Shown in pieces: positions 45,901 to 59,639 of a stretch of DNA of 64,000 nt. Under the pieces are notes generated by a model. That model saw only the letters and a list, made by a program, of their open reading frames with translations. It was not told the DNA's origin and searched no databases. The stretch comes from Coturnix japonica (Eukaryota > Chordata > Aves > Galliformes > Phasianidae). The stretch lies in the NCBI RefSeq assembly GCF_001577835.2, contig NC_029543.1, positions 866,460 through 930,459 on the forward strand, in the 5' to 3' direction. Every line of letters begins with the position of its first letter. Position 1 is the first letter of the stretch. A program made the translations under genes and the position numbers.

Positions 45901-48900
45901 ATTTCTACCTAAGGCAGAACACATTCACTGCCGGATCAAAGGCAACAATTCAAGGCACAAAGATCCAAAACCTTTTAAGTTTGTATGTTAAAATGCTGTG
46001 GGGCAAGAAAGTGGAGCCTTGTTGGCCAGCGATTCAAGAGCATTCAGCAGCCAGCAGGTCCCATTTTTCTCTCTGAATAGCGCTTTTCATGTTTTAAAAT
46101 CCAGCCACCTATACTCAATTACACCCATATTTGTAATCACATTTACACATAATACCCCAATACACACACCAATGTCAGGTGAAAAGGAAGGTGAACACTG
46201 TCCCAGAATACAAACTCCAACCCACTCTTGGCAGCAGTTGCTACCAAGACTTCATAGATTTTCAGATAAAACTTTGAGAGCTTCTAGCCACAGGAAGGCT
46301 ACGTTAGGTTAACAGTGTTCTCTCTCATAGTCCCATACAGTTGTACAGTTGTGCTCCTAAACCTGGCACCTCTGACTGTTGGAAAGACACAGCTGAAGAA
46401 TATTAGAGCTTTATACGTTTGAGTAAGAGCAGTATTATCCCTAAAGTACATTTTCTGTAACATACGGCAAAGACAGAATACACAGTGGTGTAGGAGATAC
46501 ATGAAAGCTTTTCAATCATTGCAAATTTGGAGAAATCAGCCTGACATACCTTCTGCAGTAATTATTCACTGTGTAATAATAATGGACTTTTCAGGTCTCT
46601 TTATGATTAAAAATATATATTTCTTTACTTTGGGATAAGCCTTGTGTTCAGATGTTATTAAGAAATGTTAACACAGACAATTCTTTTGAATTGGAAAGCC
46701 GAAACATTTTGCTTGGGGAAAGAAAAACCCCCAAACTCAAAGAATCTTATCTCCATGCTGCATAATTTCAGTGTATGAATGATCTGCTCAGAACATTTGA
46801 CAAGCTTCCATCTGCCAGTAAGAGACATCCCAAACTCTGGGATATATATCTGTGTAGCACACCAGTGTCTATTCTCTACCTTGCACTTGTATGACATGTT
46901 ATACAGACATATACACGGTGATAATGATAGGAGAATTTATTTTCTGAAGGCTTTTCAGTTCCCTTGGAATAAATCCGGGCCCCTGAGCTACAACATCTGC
47001 AGGGCTACATACCGTTGCTGGAGAGGAGCGTGAAGTATGTGACAGAGAATGTCTAGTGTTTTCCATCCCCCCATGAATGAGATAGGCTCCCGAGCTGGAG
47101 AGGATCGGACTTCCCCCAATGTCCATGGTGATGCCCACCATGTTGTGAGAGGGAATGGCTGTAGGAGAGGATGCCGCTGTAGTCACCTGAGCTCCACCTC
47201 CCTGTGGTTCGAAATAGGAAGCTGCACTGCTAGGGGCGTAAATCTGAGCTTCGGTGTTGTAGGAGTAGGCGGCACGTCTGTCAAAGGAACAATAGGGTTA
47301 GGATGTGGAGCACACGCCATGCAGAGGAGCTTACAAACCTAATCTCACAGACAATGGCTCCTGCAGCATTCACTGTGTTTTTAAAAAGGCCTTGACTCCA
47401 TTGTCAGAGGGATTTGCTTCAATGAAATTGAACTCTGCTACAAAAGTCAACTCTGACATCATTAATCTGTCCTGCGACAGCCCTGAAGCAAAGACCCACA
47501 CCCACAGACTACCCAAGCAGTATGCCCGCACACAGAGCCCTGTGGTCACTTTGCAGCTGTTTCATCCTAAATTTGGAGGCTGAGAGCAGGACCCAAGCTG
47601 GGGCACAAAGAGGATCCCAGTAGAGAGAGGCAAGAGGAAATCTTACAAAACCCCTTTCTCCCTACAGAAATCATGCTATGATTCCTAAGGCTGCCACACC
47701 TCTCCATTGCAGAGGGATGATGAGAGGAAAATACTGGATCATTTCATATCAGGGAAAGCAGGGTTTGCTGGAGAATATTTCCTACCATGAGGACAACATC
47801 TCAGTCTAGCACCCACACACACAATACAGCATGTAAAAAAGTTCTTTCTCTTCCTCCTTTGAATGGCAGGCAGTGCCAGGAGCAGTGCTGGACTAGGAAA
47901 AGCCTGGCAGGTCTAAACCCAGTGTGGAGTGGTAAACAGAGCAAAAGACTCTTACATGGTTCCATTGGTATAGACAGCTTCTCCTTCCACATACTGGACC
48001 TGGGATGGATAGACATGCTGCACGGATTGCACCTAAAACAAGCATCATAAGTCTGAGTTAGAGACATGTCATAGCCCAGGAACAGCGAGGCAAATTACAC
48101 ACTGCATCCTTAACTTTCAACCTTACCTTGACATCTAAGCTTTCTTCAATAAAAAAGAAAATCACAACAAAAATAAAACCCCAAAATACACACACTGGGG
48201 AATCCCAAGGGATGTATTTATTTTAAAAGTTCAAAATAAATAAAAATAAGTAAGTAGTTGCTCCATGAGCAGTGGAAACAATGGAGCTGGGTTTCCTTCA
48301 CACATATGTCTGAGGGCTGCTTCTCTGCTGACTAATAAGGTTGAGATCACGCTGCAGCCTTTCCTGCAGAGAGGTTGGCAGTGTCTGTCTGCATCCCAGC
48401 CCACTTTCTTGTTGGTCTGGGAGATCCGTGGTTGCCCTCTGTCAAGTTTTTTCTGAAACTGAGCAACCAAATAGAAAACTGCTAGAGGAAAAAGTCAAAG
48501 GAGTCAGCCTGACTGTCCACGTGAGGCAGCACCACATATGCTTGGTTTCTTAGGAAACAAGGGCTGCAAAAGGCAAAGTTCAGATAAATAAAAACACTTG
48601 CTGGCCACATGCAGCCAGTATATTTGACTGAGCAACCAAAAAATAATCCCAAACACTTTGCCTCTATAAAGTGTTTACAGAGAAGTTCTGCTTATTAATT
48701 GGCAATTAAAAGCAAACATCAAATCTTCAGATGTATGCAAGACACCCACTACAGAAAAGGTTCTTTCTAAACCTTAAATATCTTTAAGTTGATTTTATTA
48801 CCAGTCTAAGAAGGAGAAAGAGAGATGGAGAAAGCTGCTCTCACAGTGATCTCCAGGTCCCCAGTTGAACACAGCTCTTTAATTAACACTACGGATCTTT

Positions 48901-51570
48901 CCAAGGAGATATTGGTCACACAATCTAATACGGTGTGGGACATGAGAGATGGGGGGAGCATGTCAGTCCTGCTGACACAGGGTCCCTGTGTGTGACATTA
49001 CCTGTTGTGGAACCTGCTGAACTCTGGGAACAGAGATTTGCTGCATCTGCGCTCCTTTGGGAGCCGAGCCTGCTGCTTGCACCAGAACCCTCTGCAAAAA
49101 GAAGATACATTAACACACACTTACTTCAGCTTGTTGATAGTCTGTAACACAGGTTAGTTAGATATTCCCTTTCAAACCTTCTGGGAGGCAGGACAACTCC
49201 TTACTTGGCTCCCCTGTGCTCCCCTATCCCTCCAATGCAAGCTGCGGTGACACCAGACTGAACTCAGCACCCAGAACTGGGGAGAAGTGGAGAACTACAC
49301 CCATGATTTCTGTATTTCTCCACAGAAAATAAAAGAATAGAAAGCAGCTGATTAAAAGGAGAGGTTCAACAGGAGGCAGTCAACAGGAGGAGTTCAGCAG
49401 GAGGCTCAGGAGCTAAGTACCTTGCAGATCCAGAAAAACAAATGTGGATGGAAAGAGATGATTCAGTGAGGCCCATGGGAACAGAGCCTTGGATACTGGC
49501 ATGAAAGTAAGAAAGGAAACATTCAAGCCAAATATCTGTATGGCATTTTAAACTGATGAGGACCTTCTCCAAGGAGACAGTCATCCTCTGCAGCTTAAAG
49601 CTTTAAAAATACCCAGCAAACTGGGCCAACAGAACAAACAGCTGCAAAACAATCCCACATGAGTCCTAGAAGAGACCCTGGCAATTACTGGCTGTCATAT
49701 CTCTATTTATGAATTTTAGTGCTCTAACACCCTCCCAGTCATGGCCTTTGTAACCAGCCAGAAATTCTGTTCCTGCAGAATTACCAGGAATATGATAATG
49801 ACCAACATCTCTAGGCAGTCCCTACATCACCAGCCCCCCATGGAGACCTTCACAAGTCTGGATACATTTGAGATCCTGCAGCTGAGCCAGTGATAAGGAC
49901 GCAGACAATTAAGCCTGCCATCACTTTGCCTATTTTATTTCCAAAAGAGGCTGTGACCAGTGGAACATTAAAAGCCCTTTTTCAAGTCAGACCTTGGCAA
50001 TGCCAACTGCCTCCAAGTCTCACTGAGAATTGCTCCTTTCTCCTACTTTTCATTCATCCACTGTCACTGACTTTACCAAATGACACATCTCTCCTCTCTT
50101 GGCACAGCTGCCCAGCTCAGCTACTTCTGTAATTCCTCACCATCTGCCCAGTTATTCCTATCAGCTTCCAACCAAAATAATTAATCATCCCCAACCTGTA
50201 AGATGAGGCCATCCTGTTCGTAGAGCCTTCTCTCACACTGCAAGGTAGACCAGTGATCAACAAAACCAAAGGCTTCAGCCTCACACCACTCCTGCTGCTG
50301 CCAGTAGTTCATTCCTAGTGTTTCCTTTGTCCTGCAGGTGGAAGGGGAGGCTCTCTAGATGTTCCTCCTCTGAGCTCTCTTCCAAGTTCCTCTGGGTTTT
50401 CCTTAATCCACGGAGTTCCACACAATACGCTGTGTCATTACAACAGCACTAGGAAAGGCTGGATGGGTAATTTCATGATCCAAAGCCAGCAGGTTTTCTA
50501 AACTTCGTTAACGTTGTCACAGTCAAATTCACACTAAGGGCTGATAATCCCTAAGATACTTTATGCTATTGTCCAGCATTTACAACGTTATCATACGAAT
50601 GAGAAACAACACCTAGATAAATGCTGGGAAGGCTGCAGGAAGACAGCAGGCTGGCCAAATGCCGAGTTGCACGATGTGGATGCCCAAGTCCTAATGGACA
50701 AAGTGCTCCTACCAATTTACTATTTTTAATTGTCACTTCCCATCAGCATCCAATGGCAGCTACTTCTGCTCACTTGGGAGCTGGAGAGAAGGGTGTAGCC
50801 CAGCTACACCCACCCATTCTCTTATCCCTTCAGCTTCCTTAACTGTGAAGGAAAGTTCTTCTGACAGTTCCCCAAATGGTACAAAAAGGAACTACAGTTA
50901 TACTTAACACTTCCCGTTTTGTACTAGGTAGTTTTCATTCATCAATTAATTCATCTTTCCTATCAGGAGACCTCCCAAGAGCTTTATATTCATGCAAATG
51001 CATCGCAGATATCTCCCCTCTCCCTAATTCAACATGTTAGAATCCACCCACAAACGGAAGAGGCTTCCTTTTGACTCTTCCACCCACACCTGCTCAGCAT
51101 TCCCCCTCTTTTCTCTTGATCTTGGTAACTTTTCTGCTAGAGATGCCTTAAAGGATAGTTTCATTTTCTGCTGCTTTTATTGACACAAGGAATGACAGCA
51201 AGAAATTATGCTGAGAAAACATCAAACTGGCACAAAGTGAGTTCCTTAAGATAAAAATCTAAGTTCCGGGGTTTAAAAGCAGTGCTAATACAGCTCTACA
51301 TCTATGGCCTCGATCAACACAATCTCCAGGCACAGTTTCTCATCAATGCCTCAATAAACTGAATAGCAAACCTTTTCCTCAAATAAGATCTTGGATTAAA
51401 ATACATCTACTGGTAGAACTGGTCTCTTCTCCATAGAAACGGCGTTCCAGCTGTGCATACATTACCTGCTGTGAGGCTGGCACTGGCTGCACCACTGGAG
51501 CTTGGGCTGATGCAGAAGGATGAAGTGTCACGGAAGCTGCTGAATCTGATCCACCCTCTGAACTCTGCAT
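33935..51570 (-). CDS. RFX2: RFX2, regulatory factor X2 (17 coding exons, 725 aa)
   Basis: Winged-helix transcription factor that binds X-box sites and drives ciliary and spermatid genes. Coding exons in transcript order: 51570-51466, 49091-49002, 48032-47956, 47277-47013, 43451-43377, 40335-40154, 39470-39351, 38945-38830, 38668-38550, 38226-38114, 37431-37280, 36587-36490, 36149-36000, 35693-35485, 35168-35015, 34225-34183, 34044-33935. All introns are GT-AG and the phases join. Order of parts: Gln/Ser-rich N-terminal activation region (1-180), RFX DNA-binding domain (about 205-280), then the long conserved B, C and dimerisation region (about 320-660, with [25 protein letters not shown] and [19 protein letters not shown]), and the acidic/basic tail [11 protein letters not shown]-terminus [10 protein letters not shown] and tail fit RFX2 rather than RFX1 or RFX3; length nearly equals human (723). 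The first, untranslated exon was not identified. Confidence 0.96.
39351..40335 (-). CDS. RFX2: RFX2 DNA-binding domain exons
   Basis: Two exons (40335-40154 and 39470-39351) encode the RFX winged helix: [57 protein letters not shown] and [13 protein letters not shown]. The basic [17 protein letters not shown] segment supplies the DNA-contacting recognition helix and wing. From memory it is almost identical to the mammalian domain, so X-box binding should be retained. Confidence 0.95.
43377..43451 (-). CDS. RFX2: RFX2 75-bp phase-0 exon, candidate cassette
   Basis: Exactly 25 codons (begins [13 protein letters not shown]) between phase-0 splice sites, just before the DNA-binding domain. Skipping it would keep the frame. 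As I recall, human RFX2 has an isoform without this exon, so a similar cassette is likely here. The intron just upstream in transcript order carries an A/G-rich run at 43471-43507 near the acceptor. Confidence 0.85.
43471..43507. repeat. A/G-rich simple tract
   Basis: GGAAAAAAAAAAGG, AAAAAAAG and similar units about 20 bp upstream (minus strand) of the RFX2 75-bp exon acceptor. In the transcript it reads U/C-rich and may serve as an extended polypyrimidine tract for that exon. Confidence 0.75.
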
Positions 51571-51578
51571 GCTCACTG
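51466..51578 (-). CDS. RFX2: RFX2 first coding exon
   Basis: A pyrimidine-rich acceptor (TGCTCTCTCCAG) precedes eight untranslated bases and the ATG at 51570-51568; 35 codons, starting [14 protein letters not shown], run to a GTAATG donor. Because the exon opens with an acceptor, at least one untranslated exon lies upstream, at coordinates above 51578. Confidence 0.88.
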
Positions 51579-53329
51579 CTGGAGAGAGCAGAAGGGACAT
51601 CAGCATAGGAAGCACTGTTACGCTCACTCACCATAGCCAGGAGCTCCGGGAACCGGCATCTAAATGGAGCAAAATCCCAGTGGAAGACCCAGGGGGAGTG
51701 CTAGGAAGGAAGGTAGTTACCTTCCTACACAGAGGGCTCTTTTTAGTCTTGGATCTAATTTTAATGCAGTATTATATTAAGAAAAAAAGAAAGTTGCACA
51801 ATTGTTCCGCAGAAAGGGGAGGGAAGGAACAGAAAATGCACTTCTAAATATAACAAAAAAGTGGCATTGGAAAATTATTGTGTCATAGCAAGGGATAACT
51901 ACAGATCTATGAGAGTAAGAGCATATTTTTAAAGCCATTTATTCTTCCTTTCTACTTTATCATGGTTATGGCAAAATTTGTATTGAAGTACCTGCCTGGG
52001 GCTGCATTCTGAAAGTGGGGTGTCCAAGTGGGGCGTTTAATCACAGCCAGTGATCAAACATGAATGCAGAGAATGAGCAGGGGCTGAGTCAGACCTCCAA
52101 GGAACATCTCTGCCCTCCAGCCAAGCCCCACATCACTTCATCCTCTCCATGTCCCCCAAAGCAGGACATAAGCTATCCCTAAGCTGCCCACCCTGCAGCT
52201 GTGAAAGTTCCCATTTCAAATGCTTTCAAGATGTTTCTGCCATCACTTCTGAACCAACAAATTCAGAAACATCCACATTTTGAGCAGTCATTTCTCCTTC
52301 CTCAGTCTTGCTGCTACAGGCTGTACAGCCTCCAAACAGCGGGGTGGAATCCTTTCAGTTTTATATCCATGCTCCTTCCAGTATCTGAACTTCTCCTTCA
52401 GCTTTGTGCAATTGAAGAAGCAAAAGGGACATGGAGAAGTTCAGGGGCACTCCAGACACTGCTCTTGGTGGCAAAAAGAAATTATTTTGTCTTCTGGCTT
52501 CCCCCAGTGACCAAAAGAGAGCAGAGAGAGGCAGAAGATGAACTGCCTGCTGCCAAAAGAAATCATCACCATTAGTTTCAGATTTGTTTTAAACACAGAC
52601 TCTGTTACTGATGACAACAAAGCCAGACACAAAGAATCCAATGACATCTGCAGGTGTACATCCAGACAAGGTGGACAGCCACAGGAGCGCTGGACCCCAA
52701 AACACATGTACAGGACTTACTATTATTTTGTTCATTAGTAGAACATCCTGCATAGAGAATAATTCATTTCCTACTGAAGCCATCCTGTACTTCCTGAAAA
52801 CTGCAGAGACAGACCTGTGTATGCCATCTGCTAGCAGTAATTTGTGCTGCTGACATGTTGACAATATCAACAGAATTCCTACACTCCGAGATGATTCCTT
52901 GCAGGAAGTTTTGCAGATCAGCTCCTGGCAGCCTTGGTAGCTCAGAATCTGTCCTACCATTTCCCCACAGCTCCAGGTTTGGTCCCTGTCGGCTGCAGCT
53001 GTCCCAGCAGAAGTAACCAGCAGAGTTGGGAAAGGTGCCTGGTGCCTTCCAACAGCTGATGGCAGCACAGCAGCCTGGCAGCCCCTTGTGCCAGTGAGTC
53101 TGTGGAGAAACAAATCAGCCCTAAACAAAGCCACCAGTGGGTCACAGAGAGGAATAACAACCACAGCTAAACTCCCAGAGCTCCAGGGCTCCGAGCAGGG
53201 CTAAGAGCAAAACCACAACTTAGTTATTTCTCCAGTTAGCAGACAGAATCTGACTCTGCAGAAGGAATAAAACTGCAGCGAGGGGGGCCCCGTGCACTTT
53301 TCAGGTTCAGACAAGTCTCAAAGCTGCTC

Positions 53330-53415
53330 AACCCGGCAGTGACGTCAAACGTGGCATCACAGCAGCGGCCGCAGGAGGCGGTGCAGAAATCTGGATTCCA
53401 CGTTGCATCATCGCT
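53330..53415. promoter_or_regulatory. Intronic GC-rich CRE and C/EBP-ATF element cluster
   Basis: A perfect CRE palindrome TGACGTCA (53340-53347) is followed by GCGGCCGC (53366-53373) and by TTGCATCA (53403-53410), the reverse of a C/EBP-ATF composite half (TGATGCAA). It stands out by GC content from the AT-rich intron around it, about 1.8 kb upstream of the first RFX2 coding exon. It could be an internal promoter or an enhancer. Confidence 0.4.
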
Positions 53416-56400
53416 GAATGAATCAGGCCGCAGGGCTGCTGGGCTCTGGAAACCTTCTGTTTACACCCCAGCTATCTCGGTATCCAAGCAAACAGCAGTG
53501 ACAGGAAAGGAAATACAGAAAAAGCTAATAACTTCTGGGTGCTATTTCTGGTCCTGCCACCAACTTGCTCTGTGACCTTGAGCAGGATGCTTCCCCTTTC
53601 CTATGCTTCAGTTTTCCCACTCCTAAAAAAGCGATCCCTCTCCCCGCTGTAAGGTGTTTTTCAAGCACTGGCCTCAGAGAGCTGTCAAAGTCTGAATGTG
53701 TTTGAGAAAGACAAGTAGTCATGCTGCAAGCCTGGGGCTTGATAAAACTCCAATTGTTGCCGCTTCATTCATAAATCTCACGGCCTTCATGTAAATAGCC
53801 TTGCCTTTGTTAATCTGTCCTGCCTAAACCAGCTCCAAACCGCTGGGAAAACAGAGATAAGGGAGCACTTTGCAATGTTTTCCACATTCTGGTTTGCTGT
53901 GAGGGGCATCCAAAAGCTTTGTCACCTCCCAAAAGGAGCCACAGGATGGGAGCCCAGCACCCAGCACAGCAGGGTCCCAGCAGCCAGGGCTCAACAGAAC
54001 ACAGAGGTAAAGAGGAGCTCCAAGTATTTTTCCACGGAACGCTTTAATATAAACTATCAGCTCCTGGGTGCTCAAACAAAAAAGCCTCACCGCTAAATGC
54101 TGAGACCTCAAGTGCCTTAATAATGGTGCTGATCAGAGCCAGAGCAGGGAGTCTGCCCCAGAGAAAGCATTTGGATTGTTTTCCTTTGCTGCTCTGCTCC
54201 TCATTCAGCAGGGCTGCAGCCCTACAGCTGCTCAGATTTAACAGGAGAGGGGGCGAGTGCTGTTCCTCCTGGCCACCCCTTACTTTTACTGCATAGAAGA
54301 GCAGACTTACTGAAGGCAGGAAGTCCTGGAGTGGGACCTGCATGCTGGTGTGATTCTCATGGGTGAAAGCAGTATGTGAGGCACATGGATGGCATCTAGG
54401 CCTTGTATTTACACAGAGTTACATATTTAAGGTGCAAATGTAAAACACAGGAGCTACCTACCCTATGCCAGCAAACAGTGTAGACCTTTCTTTAATCCAG
54501 AATAATGGTTCAAGCACACAGTGCTGCTCTGAGAATACCAACATGGCTTGTTTCAGTGATTTACATGCTCAGTGGAAGGAAAAAAACCATGTTGAAATTG
54601 AATTTGCTTTTCAAAGCTTACTTGGTTATCCTTTGATCTTATTTAAACTTTTTACATTCTTTTATTACATCTTTATTATATTTTATTTCCTGGCAGGATT
54701 TTTGAAATGGAATCCAATACCGGAGCATAAATGAGGGGAAGGAAAATGTCTCAGCTGAGGTTGTTCTTGTTTGTTGTCTCTAACAAAAACAGTCAATAAT
54801 TCTACCTCTGGGACAAACTCTCAGCCACTTGTTGTTAAGTTTTACAGTAAACCTCAGCAGATGCCAATGTCTCTGTTGAGTGATTCCACTGACTGCGTTT
54901 GCCATTAGAGAATGAGCTTAGCACTGCCCCTTCAAGGGGATTTCTGGACTTTAAATACGGGGCATAAGAACCCACAAGGTAAATAATTACCTCAAAGCAC
55001 TGGAATCAATAGCAAACCTAAGACTGAAGAACATACTTCATGTCTTATGTTTTAAATCGAGACAGAAGTGATGGAAAACGTTGATTTTTCCAGGCAAACC
55101 TGCTATAATTCTGTCTTCCTTCTTTATTTCTGATGCCACGCTCATTAAACAGGAAGCAAATGCCAACTGCATCAGCTCTCCAGCTAAAACAAGGGGTCCT
55201 GAGTTTCTAATCGCCACCTGCACACACTGTCAGACACATCCTATAGCAGGGATTGAAGGTAGAAACTGAAACCAGGATGCAGGCAGCCATAGGAACAGAG
55301 ATGAGCTTGGTTACAAATGAAGTGCAGGAAGATGCAACAGAACAGTGGGAAGCCTGTAGAGCTGGATGTGATTGCTAAGGGAATTTATAGTAAACTTCAC
55401 CCTATACTACATCCTGCACTGGGTAATCTTTGTGCCTATTTAATATTACCATTAGTTAATGAGATCTGTGGCACCCAACAGCCAGGATGCTGAACTGTGC
55501 CCAGCTTCTGCTCCCAACATTTCTCTTGGTTTGGTGGATTTCAGGCTGAGCAAGGGGTAAAACAACCAGGGAATCAGAACAGTCACTTTTCCATGTAGAG
55601 GATCGTGACACAGCTCTGAGTTTTTTATAGAAATCCCATAATAGTCGGTGTTTTACCAAAAATCCCAACATGGGAAACACGGAGTAATGGGAAAGTTGTA
55701 GTTTAATGAGAAGAAATGAACAGTTTCTTACCCGTAGCATTGACTTGCGAGATCAAAGTTCAAGTCCAAGTTTCTGCTTTTTTTTTTGGCTGTTTGGTTG
55801 ATTTTGTACATTTTCTGCATACTTTGAAGGGAAGATTTACAATTTAAAAGAGTTATTTGCTTTCTGGAACTGTTTTCAGGTTTAGCTGGCATGGAGCTTG
55901 AATAAATAGGAAAGACAGAATGGCAACAACTGAATTCAGAAGAAATAAAAACATTATTTAACCACCAAGTTCTACACAAGCTCTAAATGGTATTTGCTCC
56001 CCTGTTTATCCACCAACTTGTCTCTAGGAAAAGGATGCAGAGCTTCTATTTTCAACAGATTCATTACTGAGGACCCTCAGTACACTCAGAAGTGTTCAAA
56101 ACTAATAAAAGGAATACAGAGAACAGCAGATCTTCACTTTCAATTCTAGAGATGAGCACCAACTGTTGACTTTATCTACCACCTTCTATGCTACGTTCAT
56201 TTTACTTGAGGTTTTCTTCAGTATTTTCCATTTCTTTCAGCATTTTTTGCTTAGTCTCTGTTTAATAATTTGCTCTAAAAAGGCATTAGCTGTGTTTGAA
56301 CTACAGCACAGAAGGGAACTGCCTTTATTTGGAAAAAACACCCACATTTTTGTATTATGTGAATAAAAACGTGATCAGATGAACTATACCAGCATAGAGC

Positions 56401-57313
56401 AGAATCCAGGCGAATACTTGTATCAAACCCAGCTCGCTTCCTGCCTTCACGCATCCTTTATTCCTGCAGTGCTTGTCTCCAAAGCGTGATATCTCCAAGA
56501 AATAACAGGCGTTTCCCTGAAATCCCTATCAGGAAAATATTTTGTTTTCCCATTGCCCATAACACTCCAGGCTGGAGGAACTGTGGGCTGCTGCCACTGA
56601 GCTCTGAACTGAGCTCTTCTCCTTGTCCTACCACTATCAGACCCTGTACAAAGTTGGTTTTGCTTCATAAGTTCCATTTAATTAGTGGAAGACCTTATCC
56701 AGACATTATATCCAAAGGGAGGCCATTCCTTATCCAAAACATTGTATACCCAGAAAATATGGTACCAGCTCAACTTTGGAGAGCCAAAGGGCATCCCTGG
56801 CTCTGAGCATGAATGCATCCTTGTCACCTTGACTAACACAGTGAGTATTCCAGATAAACAGGAGCTGGCACATGAACAGCCTCATCTGAAGGGTGTCCTG
56901 AACTGCATGTCATAACCTTTAGCCTTTTAATAAGCACTGTTAAGTGGAGGGGATGGAAAGGGGAAGGCAAGTATAACAAGGAACTTGATAATAAGCTGAT
57001 TCTGGAAAGGCTGCTTATTAAATTGCTTCAAAATGATATGAACAGAGAAGGCACCAGAGCCTTCCACTGATTAGGTTAAATTAATTTAAAACAGAAGCAA
57101 CCGCTGCTCATCTAAGAGCTCTAGTTACCTGGAAACCCAGATAAACCCAAAACACGAGTTTCGAGGGCAGCAGCAGTATAGCTGCTTTTTCAGAAACACG
57201 GTCCTCATGGAAAAATACAAATTTGGAAACAGCTTTTATTAGCAGTAGTTAATAATATACTGTAATATAAATATAAACACAGGCTTTAATTGGATTTCAT
57301 GGAATCATTCATG

Positions 57314-57345
57314 TAATATATATATATATACAGACATATATACAT
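57314..57345. repeat. (TA)n microsatellite
   Basis: TAATATATATATATATA followed by CAGACATATATACATA. Confidence 0.85.
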
Positions 57346-59639
57346 AACTGTTGCATAACAGCAGCTCAGTAAGCATTGCTGTTTCTTTAAAAGTGATTTT
57401 CACAGTGGCAGGAGAGAGCTGGGAACATCTCAGTGCTGGCTGCTTAAGTGGAGTTTCCTTAAGAGCCAGCTGAGATGGAGCAGCAGAGATCTGATGGGTT
57501 TATGCTGCTGACAGCAGCCTGATTACAAGTCTTGTGTGCACAGATATCAGGCTTGAGCACCAGCAAAGGAACTCAGTGACCCTCCCTCCCATCCATAAAA
57601 CTGTCCCTTTCTCATTTAGCTCAATGATTTTAACACTCCCCGGGTGTCAAAAGTGGGATTGGAATCCCTCAGACCTGAACGCATCCCTTCTGGTGTGTAG
57701 GAACAGGAGGAGCAGTGCCTTCCCATTCACTGCTGTGCTGCATTTCACCTCCCAGAACCTTACCTGTGACAGCCCCAGGTGCTTGTTCTTAAGGAAAAGT
57801 TCCACAGCTTCAGGTTTTCGAACTGGCAAAGCCCTGACAACACGTGCTTGAAAGTCTTTGCATCCTCCCTATTAACTAGCTAAATCTTGACTTCAAAAAA
57901 GTTTTGCTATAGCCATGGAAAACAGTGCTGCCCAAGAGAACTTCTGCAGATTGCTGAGCAGTCAGGAGGCTTTCACATCTGGAAGGAGGAGAAAAATGTC
58001 ACACACTGAACTCTGTTCCACTCTGTGGCCTTTTGGGTACCACCTGCAACAAATGCAGTAGGGGAAGTGCAGTATAGCAAGCTCTAGGACAAGCCTTCAA
58101 GGTGCTGTGCTTTTGTAGGATCCACTTTTATAGCTGTGGCAGAAAACTATGGAATCTGTCCCTTATTTTAAATCAGCTCCAAGTGAATCTGAACCTACAT
58201 GCCTATCATTGACTTGCTTAGCTTCCAGAATCCTTCAGAAGGTCTCAAGCCTGAAGCAGGAGATGCACTGCAGGACTTCGTTTAGAGATGGGGCAGCAGC
58301 AGCAGCTGTTCCCACCGTGCCCATCTGGTAAGCAGGAGTGACCGCTGTCAACACAACCCAGTACTGCTATTTATTGACACATCACCATTCTTGAGTGTTA
58401 TAGTTAACAAAGTTAAGCAGAACAAGCCACAAACATAAACTGTGGCCATTCAGAAAAGACTTCAAATCAGCTTTTAAAGCAGCTGAGTTGAGGGGAGAGC
58501 TTTCACCATGTGGTGCACAAAAATACAGCACAAGGAGGCTGTTTGAGAAGCCGGAGTTGAGCAAGAAGAACCAGAAGCAATCAAGTCTTCATCCTGACCC
58601 AGCTCTGACTGCAGCATCTCTCCATCCATGCACGAGATGCTTCAACAGGCTGTGCTGAGCACTGGTGTTACTGGGGCAGAGCACTGCAGTGAGCTGTGCT
58701 GTGCTGTGCTCTGTGCCAGGGTGAAACCTCACATGGAGCAAGGAAGACCCAAAGTGGAGCCCCCAGCTTCTGCCAGCTCATTCACCGCAACGTTCTGTGC
58801 ATGTTATTGCAGCTCAGGGACAGAAACAGCTGCTTTTCAGAGCTGTACACCACTAGCAGTGAGAGGGAGAAGGAGCTGGGCTTTGTCCCATGGAGATTTA
58901 CTGCTCATACAGCTATTGACTGAACTGCAGACTAAACACGACCCCCCAGATTGAAGCCACAAACGGTCTAAAAACCACAATTCTTGGAAAAGCTGAGAAA
59001 GGGGGAGGCTGCTTCAGATTCCCTACACGAAACATTTTGGAATATGCACTGGAATACTGTATACTTGGAGAACGGCATGGCTGTATTTTTGGTGAGGACA
59101 GGAATAGGATAGAATGCGTTTGAGTTGAAAGGGAGAAGAGAAAGTCTTCAAACACATACTGGTCTAGTAGTTTGTACTTTGCAGCTATCATGTCCACAAA
59201 GAAAAAAAGAACACTTGCTACCAAATGAGGAATAACCGAGTTATAACTCGATCCAACCAAGGAATCCCAGCGGGCAATGAGAGGAGATTTGAGTGGGTGG
59301 CTTCCCGACAGCCTTCCCAGCCTCCAGCTGCCTCTGCTTGCCCCGAGAGGGGCTCGAGTAGCACTAGACCCACTCTGCTCCATCCATCTGCAGCATATAG
59401 CTTCAGGTTTAAAAGCACATCCTCAGCGCTGCGCTGTAGATCGAGCTGAGAGATTTAAGTCCTTGTGAATCCCTACGAGGGGGGAAGCAAGATGGTTAGG
59501 TTTAACTCTAGTCCTGAGAACACTTCTAGGTGCTACAGGGGGGGAAACTGCAGCCCCCACATCAGCTCTGCATAACCAGCAGCAGGAGAAAACACAAGGG
59601 ATGCACGGCTGCAGCAAAAGTATGGGATGCACGGCTCGC

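Larger units (their letters stand above)
51579..59639. other. RFX2 first intron or 5' region
   Basis: Eight kilobases upstream of the first coding exon with no additional coding exon I can support. Minus-strand donor-like sites occur, for example at 57760 (CACAG then GTAAGG), which could end an untranslated exon. Simple TA repeat at 57314-57345; otherwise unique AT-leaning sequence. Confidence 0.45.

Noticed and set aside
48130-48250. A-rich stretch as a retroposon tail
   Set aside because: No retroposon body or target-site duplication is visible; it is treated as ordinary AT-rich intron sequence.
51623-51634. Strong GTGAGT donor just upstream of the first RFX2 coding exon
   Set aside because: Using it with the acceptor at 51579 would leave an intron of about 50 bp, too short for normal vertebrate splicing.
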